Under the pieces are notes generated by a model that was given only the letters and a program-made list of their open reading frames with translations, did no database searches and was not told the origin of the DNA. The translations under genes and the position numbers were made by a program. Below are positions 55,665-64,000 of a DNA stretch of 64,000 nt, piece after piece. This DNA comes from Elgaria multicarinata webbii. Its lineage: Eukaryota > Chordata > Lepidosauria > Squamata > Anguidae. The stretch spans positions 21,368,740-21,432,739 of the forward strand of contig NC_086175.1 of assembly GCF_023053635.1 (NCBI RefSeq), in the 5' to 3' direction. Positions within the stretch are counted from its first letter, which is position 1. The number at the start of each line of letters is the position of its first letter.

Positions 55665-58600
55665 TTGGTGATATCTCAAAGAAGAGGTGGCATCTCGAAA
55701 CTGCAGTCTGGTGAGTGTCGTTTGCTGTGCCGAGGAGGGGTTGAGGAGCAAGGCATCTCAAGAGCAGTTTGTGAGAAAGTTGCAGCTATGGCTTTTACAG
55801 GCATGCCGTTGAATCATCTAAATGAGACTAATTATCTGGCTTGGAGCTGCAAAATAGAGCACTATCTCCGGAGGGAGAATCTGTGGAATGCTGTAAGCAA
55901 TCCCCCAGCCCAGCCAGATGAAGAGGAGGAAAGGAACAATGAGAAGGCGTTAGCAAATATTATTCTGTGCTTGGAAGACAGCCAGCTGATCCATGTGAGA
56001 GGGCTAACTTCAGCACAAGCATGTTGGAACGCCTTGAGAGCAATCTATGTGCAAGACACTGCTGCAAGTAAAGTCTTGCTAACTCGCAAGTTGTATAGAG
56101 CACGTCTGCAGTCAGGGTCAAGTGTGTCTGACCACATCAACCTGATGCGGAAGCTGTTTATGGACTTGGAGGAGCGAGGCATGAACTTTGCAGAGTCACA
56201 TAAAGTATATGTAGTACTCAGTTCCTTAGATGATTCATGGGACAATTTTGTCCTAGCCTTGGAGGCTATGCCAGAGACTCAGCTCACACTCCATTACTTA
56301 ACTGGGCGCTTGATAGAAGAGCAAAGTCAGAGAGATGATAAGCGGCTTGAGTCCAGTAATGGGAGCGTGAGGCAGTCTGCCAAACCAAAGTATTCTTCCA
56401 CCGAATTGGCAGCGACCCAGGATGAAAATAAGGCGTTTGCTGTTAAGTGTTGTTTTCGTTGTGGATCAAGAAAGCACCTGCAGAGAGACTGTCCAGTACC
56501 AGCGGAGAAAAAGCCTGCACCACAAAAGAAGAAAGTGAGGCCCAAGATCTCCGTGGTTAAGATTGCTGTAGAAGAGCCCAATGACGTTTGGCTAATGGAC
56601 AGTGGCTCCAGCCAGCACATTGCAAACAGAAAGGAGCTGTTTGCAAGTTTGCATTCTCCACACCAGAAATCAGTGACGCTGGCAGATGGAAAACCTTCCA
56701 ATGTCCTTGGTGAAGGTTCTTTATTTATCCCTTGTCTTGGTAAAAATGTAAATAATGTGCTTTGTGTACCGTCTTTAGAGTACAACTTGATTAGTGTATC
56801 TTGTTTGGATAAAGAAGGGTATACTGTTTTGTTTTCTGACAAGCAATGCAAAGTACTAGAAGGGAATAATCTGCTAGCTAAAGGAGAATTAAGAAACAAT
56901 TTGTATGAAATGGTTCAAAAAGGTTCTAATGTTTCTGGAGATGTAAAATCTGTTTTTGAAAATAAGCCTATGCATGATAACTGTGTGCACCTGTTACATA
57001 GACGCTTGGGGCATGCTAGCTTTAAAGTGTTAAGCAAGATGCCAGATGCGTGTCTTGGTTTGAAGGTAAAAGCATGTGACCAATTTCTTGACTGCACCAC
57101 CTGTAAATTGGCGAAATCCAAAGTTGCCCCTATTGGAAAGAAGAGTGATAGAGTCACAAAACAAATTTTTGAATTAGTTCACGCAGATTTAATTGGGCCA
57201 TTGGATAAGACACTAGGAGGGGCAAGGTACGTCCTGGTGTTGGTAGATGATTATAGCAGATATGGGTTTTGTTATTTGCTACACAATAAGAGTGAAACCT
57301 TTAAGGTGTTCCAAAATTGGCTGAGTTGGGTGGAGAGAAAATTCTCAACCAGAGTTAAGCAATTGCAGTCAGACAGAGGAGGTGAGTTCATGGCTGATGT
57401 TTTCCAGAAGTGGTTAAAAAGAAAAGGGATCTCAGCCAGGCGAACTGCACCTCATTCCCCATGGCAAAATGGAGTGGCTGAGCGTAGAAATGGAGTTCTT
57501 CAAACCATGAAAGATTCAATGATGGCAGACTCGGGGCTTCAGGCCCACTTCTGGGGTGAAGCAATGCTAACTGCCAATTATGTGGTTAATAGGTTGTGGA
57601 GTTCTTCAATTAACAACACCCCCTATTACCTCATGTTTGGAAAAAAGCCATCTCTAGCACACCTGAGAGTTTTTGGCAGCTATGCATGGGTTAACATCCC
57701 AAAAGCTGCAAGGAGAAAGGGGCTGGCAAAAGCCAGAAGGTTGAGGTTTCTGGGCTATGCACCTGGCTCCAAAGCATACAGATTCTCAGCAGGAGGCAGC
57801 AATGTTGTTATCTCCAGATCTGCAAGCTTTGAAGAGCACAGCAGCTGGGGGAGGCTTCATGGAACTGAGGTTTTGTTGCCAACTGAAGAAAAGAACTTAG
57901 AAACTCCAAAACGAGAAGAGGAGCAAAGAGATGTTTCCAGCAGGAGTAGCAGTAGTAACTCTACTGCAAGCTCCAAGAAAGAGGAGGAGGAAGCTGGCAC
58001 ATCATTAGGACCCAGACGCTCAGAAAGGAGCAATAAGGGTGTTCCACCGGATAGATTTACTGCTGGCCAAATCAGAATTTGTCAAGTCTCCTATGAACCT
58101 GAGAATTTTGAAGAAGTTAAGAAACTGCCTGAAGCAGAAAGGGAAAAATGGGTTCAGGCCATGAGAGTAGAAATGGACTGTATGTCAAAATATGATGTTT
58201 TTACACCAACTATGTTACCAAAGGGAGAAAAAGCCATTGGTTGTAGGTGGGTGTATAAGAAAAAGGTGTTAGGGTCTGGAGAGACAAAATATAAAGCCAG
58301 ACTCGTGGCACAGGGATTTACACAAAGGAAGAACATTCATTATGATGAAACGTTTAGTCCTACAACCAGGCCTGAATCGATGAGGCTAGCTTTAACGGTT
58401 GCAGCAATTAAAAAATGTGAAGTATATCACTTTGACATAGAAACAGCTTATCTAAATGCTGATTTGAAAGAAGACATTTACATGGCGCAGGTCCCTGGTT
58501 ATGAAAGCCCAACACCAGGTTTAGTATACAAACTCAACAAGGCAATTTATGGACTGAAGCAATCTGCCAGAAATTGGAACAAATGCTTACATGAGGTTCT

Positions 58601-59636
58601 TGAATCTATGAGGTTCAAAAATAGCAGGGCAGATTCATGCTTATATACTAGAAATGAAAATGAGGAACAAATATGGTTGTTAATATTTGTTGATGATATT
58701 TGTTTAGTGGCCAAAACAAAAGATCAAATGGAAAGATTTGAGAAACAATTGGGCAAGCACTTCAAGTTAAAGAATTTGGGAAAAATGAAAGAGTATCTTG
58801 GGGTGGAAGTTTCAAAGAAAGAAGGGGCTTATGTGATAAGCCAAAAGCAAAAGATAAAAAACCTGTTAGCCAAATACAACATGGAAAAAAGTAAACCTGT
58901 AAAGACACCAATGATATCAGGTTTTGTTTGCAACAGTAATGATGCAGAATTTGAGGAAACAGATTTGTATCAATCTGCAATTGGAAGTTTGTTATATTTG
59001 GCACAGTGGTCTAGACCAGATATTGCGAATGCAGTGGGTATTTTAAGTAGGTTCTCATCAAAACCTACTTACAGTGCCTGGCAAGGTGTAAAAAGAATCT
59101 TAAGATATTTAAAAGGAACTATTGACACAGCTCTGATGATCAAGCCCACAGAGCAACTGTTTTTTCAATGTTTTTCAGACAGCGACTGGGCGGGAGATTT
59201 TCAGGATAGAAAATCAACCTCAGGTTTTGTTATTAAATATGCAAATGTATTAATTAGTTGGAAAACTAGAAAACAAAATGTGGTAGCATTATCAACTTCT
59301 GAAGCTGAATTTGCTGCAGTCTCAGAATTGTGCACTGAAATGATTTGGTTTGTGCAATTGCTAAAAGATTTTGGATTGGATGTAGAATATCCAGTGACAG
59401 TTTTTGAAGACAATCAAACATGTATTCAGATGGCACACTCTGAAAGAGTTAACACTAGAAGTAAACATACAGATATCAGATACTGCAATGTTAGACAGGC
59501 TGTACAAGAGGGGTTAATTGATTTAACTTATTGTGCAAGCGAGGATAACACTGCAGACATCATGACAAAACCCCTAACAGTATTGAAGCACAGAAAATTT
59601 GTCAAACAGCTTGGCATGGCTGAGCAGGTTGCATAA
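55665..59636 (+). CDS. Copia gag-pol polyprotein
   Basis: Frame of 1323 codons inside the copia element. The likelier gag start is the second Met region at 55788 (MAFTGMPLNHLNETNYLAW), since upstream residues look like leader. Approximate residues counted from 55665: gag 42-250; zinc knuckle CX2CX4HX4C 264-277; protease LMDSGSSQH about 310; pre-integrase HRRLGHAS about 446; integrase core with D (HADLIGPL, about 508), D (SDRGGEF, about 569) and E (NGVAERRNG, about 604); reverse transcriptase KARLVAQGFT about 876 and FVDD about 1008; RNase H FSDSDWAGD about 1172. Single-frame gag-pol is usual for the copia family. Confidence 0.93.
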   Translation: MVISQRRGGISKLQSGECRLLCRGGVEEQGISRAVCEKVAAMAFTGMPLNHLNETNYLAWSCKIEHYLRRENLWNAVSNPPAQPDEEEERNNEKALANIILCLEDSQLIHVRGLTSAQACWNALRAIYVQDTAASKVLLTRKLYRARLQSGSSVSDHINLMRKLFMDLEERGMNFAESHKVYVVLSSLDDSWDNFVLALEAMPETQLTLHYLTGRLIEEQSQRDDKRLESSNGSVRQSAKPKYSSTELAATQDENKAFAVKCCFRCGSRKHLQRDCPVPAEKKPAPQKKKVRPKISVVKIAVEEPNDVWLMDSGSSQHIANRKELFASLHSPHQKSVTLADGKPSNVLGEGSLFIPCLGKNVNNVLCVPSLEYNLISVSCLDKEGYTVLFSDKQCKVLEGNNLLAKGELRNNLYEMVQKGSNVSGDVKSVFENKPMHDNCVHLLHRRLGHASFKVLSKMPDACLGLKVKACDQFLDCTTCKLAKSKVAPIGKKSDRVTKQIFELVHADLIGPLDKTLGGARYVLVLVDDYSRYGFCYLLHNKSETFKVFQNWLSWVERKFSTRVKQLQSDRGGEFMADVFQKWLKRKGISARRTAPHSPWQNGVAERRNGVLQTMKDSMMADSGLQAHFWGEAMLTANYVVNRLWSSSINNTPYYLMFGKKPSLAHLRVFGSYAWVNIPKAARRKGLAKARRLRFLGYAPGSKAYRFSAGGSNVVISRSASFEEHSSWGRLHGTEVLLPTEEKNLETPKREEEQRDVSSRSSSSNSTASSKKEEEEAGTSLGPRRSERSNKGVPPDRFTAGQIRICQVSYEPENFEEVKKLPEAEREKWVQAMRVEMDCMSKYDVFTPTMLPKGEKAIGCRWVYKKKVLGSGETKYKARLVAQGFTQRKNIHYDETFSPTTRPESMRLALTVAAIKKCEVYHFDIETAYLNADLKEDIYMAQVPGYESPTPGLVYKLNKAIYGLKQSARNWNKCLHEVLESMRFKNSRADSCLYTRNENEEQIWLLIFVDDICLVAKTKDQMERFEKQLGKHFKLKNLGKMKEYLGVEVSKKEGAYVISQKQKIKNLLAKYNMEKSKPVKTPMISGFVCNSNDAEFEETDLYQSAIGSLLYLAQWSRPDIANAVGILSRFSSKPTYSAWQGVKRILRYLKGTIDTALMIKPTEQLFFQCFSDSDWAGDFQDRKSTSGFVIKYANVLISWKTRKQNVVALSTSEAEFAAVSELCTEMIWFVQLLKDFGLDVEYPVTVFEDNQTCIQMAHSERVNTRSKHTDIRYCNVRQAVQEGLIDLTYCASEDNTADIMTKPLTVLKHRKFVKQLGMAEQVA

Positions 59637-59650
59637 GTGTGCAAATGTAC

Positions 59651-59665
59651 AGAAAAAAGGAGGGG
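59651..59665 (+). other. Copia polypurine tract
   Basis: AGAAAAAAGGAGGGG lies directly before the 3' LTR, the usual site for plus-strand priming. Confidence 0.85.
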
Positions 59666-60187
59666 TGTCAGGTTTCTGGGTGAGTGAGCCAAAAAGTGAC
59701 TAGAGGTTTTTCTGCCATTATGACACATAAGGAGAAATCCAGATTAGCTGGTGGTATTTTCATGGCCAAAGTGATTATTGCACCTACAGTCAGGTGACTA
59801 ATTAAGAGCAGCTGGAATGGTTTGCTGACTCACAAAGAGTGTGGTAAAGCTGATGTAATAATACCACATGGTAAGAAAGCCACTAACTGATTGGCTCAAA
59901 GGACTATAAAGAAGAATATGGACTATGGATAGTGTGGAGAAGAAGGGTTAGGTTTAGAGTAAAAGTCATTGTGTATATTGATGTAAATATCTACTGCTGC
60001 ACTGCCATGCTGTAATGATACTGCACAGTAAAGGACTTAGTTGAGCACCACTGATCTTTGTCTGTGTGGTCTTTCATCTTGAGATCAGCTTCTTTGTTTT
60101 TGACACTGGACTTCCTGAAAAACTCTGCTTGTGTGAGTTGCATTCTGCACTAGCTTTAAAAAGTGCATTACTATACTTACCACGTCA
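59666..60187 (+). repeat. 3' LTR of the copia element
   Basis: 522 bp, identical to the 5' LTR by direct reading. Followed by the GGATA target duplication. Confidence 0.95.
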
Positions 60188-60219
60188 GGATAGTGCAAAT
60201 GTTTTTAAACCATCATGTC

Positions 60220-60370
60220 TCTGATGGTTAAATGTTAACCATCATGTCTCTGATGGTTTTTAAAATTTGTATATTTTTAAAGTTTACTGTTTTTAGCTTT
60301 TGTGAATCGCCCATAGAGCTTCGGCTGTGGGGCGGTATATAAATGTAAATAAATAAATAAATAAATGTTA
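60220..60370 (+). mobile_element. L2-group LINE 3' tail
   Basis: TTTTGTGAATCGCCCATAGA, TGTGGGGCGGTATATAAATG and AAATAAATAAATAAATAA. Preceded by a short direct repeat of ACCATCATGTCTCTGATGGT (60210-60261). Confidence 0.75.
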
Positions 60371-63300
60371 GATCTGGGCTACATGATCAGAAAAATCGCT
60401 TGATATAGATATCTTTGTCTGCATTTAAAATCTTGCATTATTTTGATTTTATTTCACTGATGCGCCTCACTCTACAAAAAGCTCAAAGCAGCAAACCTGT
60501 GACTCCCAGGTAGTCTTACATCTCGAAGATGTTTTACAGGACCAAACATGCATAACTTCTATAGAACTATATCATGGTCCTGGGGGCTTTTCTCTGTCCC
60601 GTGTACATCAAGGGAGTTCTAGCCTAGGAGTCTTCTTGGCATGCTAGCTTTCTGGGTGCATACCGTTTTTTATTTTATTTTATACAATTGAAGAAAACAA
60701 TGCAGCATCCTACAATGACCAAAAGTTGTGACTAGATTTAATATTGAGAAAATACAAAGCATAACATTCAGTCTGTACTATTATCGTAAGAGCTGCTACA
60801 AATAATTCTGCTGACAATGAACCTCTGCTCTTAAAATCTGTCCTTGTCCTATATGAAGCTGTATCTAGTACGTGGGAACAATTCATGCATTGCCTTTTTG
60901 CCTGCAGAAGACCTTATTTGCAGGTAAAAAGGCAAATGAGGTCACTGACTATCCTTTACCAAAGCAGTTTCCAAAATCACTACATACTGATGTTATTTCT
61001 CTCCTCCCCCCCAAGATTAAGTATTTGAGACACCAGTGAGAAGAAACCATTGCTCATCTATTACTTAGCTGTCAGTGACAAAAAGTAGGGTATGAATCAA
61101 TGGTCACTTCTCAAAGTAAATGACATGACTGGCTAATTATCCATCTGCATCATGGAAAGAAAAAGGCAGTACAGACATTTCAGAAAGTTACTGAAGAGCT
61201 AAACAACCATGTCAAATTTACTGGCAGATTTTTCATCCTAACAAAATTGGCACAGGCATAAGATGCCAGATGAGATTCAGTGTTTAGTGGGAAGAAAAAT
61301 CCATTTAAAAGCTTAACTCAACTATTCCTGTTAACAAATGACATTTTGAGCTCAATGTGGCAAATTCATTAGAAATATTCAGTGTGCAGTCTTGGGGGCG
61401 GGGGGAATAACGAATGTTTTCCAGCAATTCTTGGCAGGAGCTGAAGTTTGGGGTCCTTGCATTACATACTAGGTTTCCTGGATTAATCTTATCATCAAGA
61501 GCAAGGTAAGTCTCTATCTTCTAGTGGGGAGTGGGGTGAAGAGAAGTTATGCCCAAGACAAACTTGGATTCTTCTGAATATTGTTTACAAGGGATGGGAT
61601 TAATTTTTCTCCTCCTCCCAACTCCAGAGAATATGCTGTAAATGTTGGAACCTGAGAACAAAACCTCAAACTTGCTTTCTAGCTGTCTAGAATCTCTTTG
61701 GCCATATCTGTCATATACGTTTGAGTGCTGGATGTTGCCCTATATCAAACCTTCAGGAGTAGCAACCATTGAAGCTGAACACAGTCCAGCTCTTGTTTTC
61801 TATAGTCTGCCTAGTGAGTGGGGGGGAAAGTGGTATGTGCAGGTGTCATCACTTGACAAATTTCAATATTCATGGATAGGCTGCTATATCTGATTTGATG
61901 GGACCCCATTTGTGCAGGATTGTCACAGATGGACCATAGGCATCCGATTCTTTTTTAGAGTATAATATTTTCATCTGCTGGAGTTGATTTGGAACATTGA
62001 CTAAACTCTGCCACTTAAAGAGAAGCCAAAATGCCAGAAGAACTTTGTCCCTGAGAGCATTTGTTGCTTTAACAAGCAATGTTAATAGTCCTGGTTAGAA
62101 GCTCACTCCCAAGTCAAACAAGAGGCCAGTGCAGAGTAGTAAATATTGATGAGCTAGAACATAGAAATTCTTAGCATTGCTGCACCAAGTGTTCCTAGTT
62201 TTATGGAGTTAGAAAAGGAGCAAACAAATCTGACTGTCCCAGTCTGACAAAAAATGCATGTTTAGCAAATAGCATGCCTTGCTTATTCACTAGGAAAATG
62301 CCCTTGTGACCTGCTTTTTAAAAATCAACTGAGGTCTGAATAGGCAAATGATCTGAAAAACCACAGACATTTGATGGATGCTTGGTCACCAGGAATGTTG
62401 GACTTCCATGTGATATACGAGTCAGTCTGTCTGTGATGATTTGCATTTGGAGGTTTCTTTTCCAGAATTTGTGGCAGGCTAGGATTTATAGAAAACTGAT
62501 TTTTTTTTTGTTCCTGCAAAGATCTCAGCTTATAAATGTTGATGGTATTTAGCTTCCCCAAGCTACCTATGTTGCTCTAAGAATGTTTTTTAACATAATG
62601 TTTTTAAAGATTTAAGGCTAGTGCACATACATGACATTTAATGTTGGTTGGCATTTACATTACGTGATGGTGGGTGGATGGTATTGTGGTGGAGGCATGC
62701 GTCCATGTCTCCCACTGACAGTTGAGATCATGTCCATAACTGGTCCTGATGTATAGTAATTTGGAAGGAACATTTCATTTCTATGGGTTTCTTATTTTAG
62801 AGAAGATAATTTTGCCAGCGTTGCTAGGCAACTTTCCCAAAGCAATCTGGTGTGTATGAAAGAAAAACACCCATTTTTACAAAACCTCACTGAGCCTAGG
62901 AAATTACCATCACTAAAAGTAGATTCTAAGGAGGATCTATCTACACTCAAGCTCCTTTTGTGTGAGAGTCTCTTCTGTGCTGGTATTTCCCCCCCCCCCC
63001 CAAAGTACAATCTTTGCTCTAGGGGCACACACTGATTGGGTTTACAACACAATGGTGTGCCACATGGAAATACATACTGTTCTAATTGTGGGAAAAGTAG
63101 GAGGAGTTTGAATGGGCACATGTGTTCTGTTATTTGTGTTTGTAGCGTGACCTTATGACTTAAGGCTCGCTATAGTGCTGCAATTGTGGAGGAAAAAGGA
63201 CAGCATGCTGCATGTTTCTCCTGTGTGTGTGTGTGTGTGTGTGTGTCATAACTGAATGCAGATGGTTCATGCACAGCAATGGAAGTTTAAAAATAAATTC

Positions 63301-64000
63301 ATGGTAATTCATAGCTGCACAGCGCTGTATATGCACAGTAAAGATAGCCCACAAAAAATCACAGAGAAGGAGAAAGACCAGAAGAAGGTGTGGAGAACAC
63401 AATGCCATTTTTGGTGTGTGTGTTTTTCCATGCCTACAGATCCCATTAAAAACATTGTGAAAAGGGAGTGGGGAATGAAAGGAAGAGGTGAAAGACGTGG
63501 ATTGGGGGTGTGGGGGAAGAGAAGATAAGGAAAAAGTTACAAAACAGGTTCTAGAGCCATAAAAGTGGCTTTGTAACTAATAGAATATTGACAGAGAAAT
63601 AGCATTGGCATGATTTGTTGGGGTGTTCATTGTGTGCCCCATGTGTTAGACGTTAGAAGACTAGGATAAACATTCGTGAGGAGTAGGCTTACGTGTCAAA
63701 GCCTAGAACAAATGAATGTTGTGGCAAACTAGTTGAAGAGATCTGGCTCCCTATACTGAAGCACAGACAAATTTAGAAGACTGGGCCTTGTGCTTTTCTT
63801 AAGAGATGGAAGCAACATTTTTCCTGTATCCTGTGATGGTTTGCTATAGTAGTAGAAATCACTGAGCCTGTGAATTTCAAATGTCTTCAGGGATCTCTTT
63901 CCACATTGAGTTGTCTGTTAGGGAATCCTTATGCCCCGCAGATGATTCTGGGACATGGTCTGGAGTGAATAATGGCATCATGCAAAGCACTGATCTGGTC
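60371..64000. other. LMO7 intron 1, last part
   Basis: No gene or named repeat seen. Contains a poly-C run near 62989-63001 and a (GT)n microsatellite at about 63219-63246. No LMO7 exon 2 was recognised before the right edge. Confidence 0.45.

Larger units (their letters stand above)
55097..60187 (+). mobile_element. Ty1/copia LTR retrotransposon, looks whole
   Basis: 5091 bp element in LMO7 intron 1, same strand as the gene. It has two 522 bp LTRs (TG...CA ends) that read identical throughout, a 5 bp target duplication GGATA (55092-55096, 60188-60192), a primer site just inside the 5' LTR, a purine tract before the 3' LTR and one long gag-pol frame. Domain order (gag, zinc knuckle, protease, integrase, RT, RNase H) is that of Ty1/copia. 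Identical LTRs imply a very recent insertion. It looks whole, with no breaks noticed. Copia elements are uncommon in amniotes. Confidence 0.95.

Noticed and set aside
61642-61893. 83-codon plus-strand frame in LMO7 intron 1, considered as an alternative LMO7 exon.
   Set aside because: No resemblance to the CH domain or other LMO7 parts, and no convincing splice sites in phase.

Overview
The window reads as vertebrate nuclear DNA, most likely from a squamate reptile (lizard or snake). Three protein-coding genes lie in the order known from tetrapods: COMMD6 (minus strand, only its first two coding exons), UCHL3 (plus strand, complete, nine coding exons) and LMO7 (plus strand, first coding exon only). 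Human chromosome 13 has the same order and orientation. The dispersed repeats also point to a reptile: CR1 and L2-type LINEs, a Penelope-like element, a Ty1/copia element, a tRNA-derived SINE and many foldback hAT-type miniature elements. The species cannot be named from the sequence alone.

Layout. 1-4126: 5' part of COMMD6, whose second intron holds a CR1 LINE split by a Penelope-like element (516-1410). 4127-7806: the 3.7 kb gap between the divergent COMMD6 and UCHL3 starts, with a GC-rich promoter zone at each end and LINE and foldback debris between. 7807-38713: UCHL3. Its exons join in phase into a 230-residue ubiquitin hydrolase with Gln89, Cys95, His169 and Asp184 in place. Its second coding exon is only 12 nt long and sits between two LINE tails. 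Introns 2 and 6 are large and repeat-rich. 38714-48950: intergenic, dominated by a 2.9 kb L2-type LINE on the minus strand (45139-48062). 48950-64000: GC-rich promoter zone and first coding exon of LMO7, then its first intron. That intron carries a complete-looking Ty1/copia element (55097-60187) with two identical 522 bp LTRs, a 5 bp target duplication and a primer site matching the anticodon arm of initiator tRNA-Met.

How the genes work together: the three neighbours share a location but not a pathway. UCHL3 removes small adducts from ubiquitin and NEDD8 C-termini. COMMD6 belongs to the COMMD/Commander family. LMO7 is a CH-PDZ-LIM scaffold of cell junctions and cytoskeleton. No tRNA, rRNA or CRISPR locus was found. 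Exon boundaries were set by eye from splice consensus, reading phase and recall of the human proteins, so they are predictions until RNA evidence is seen.
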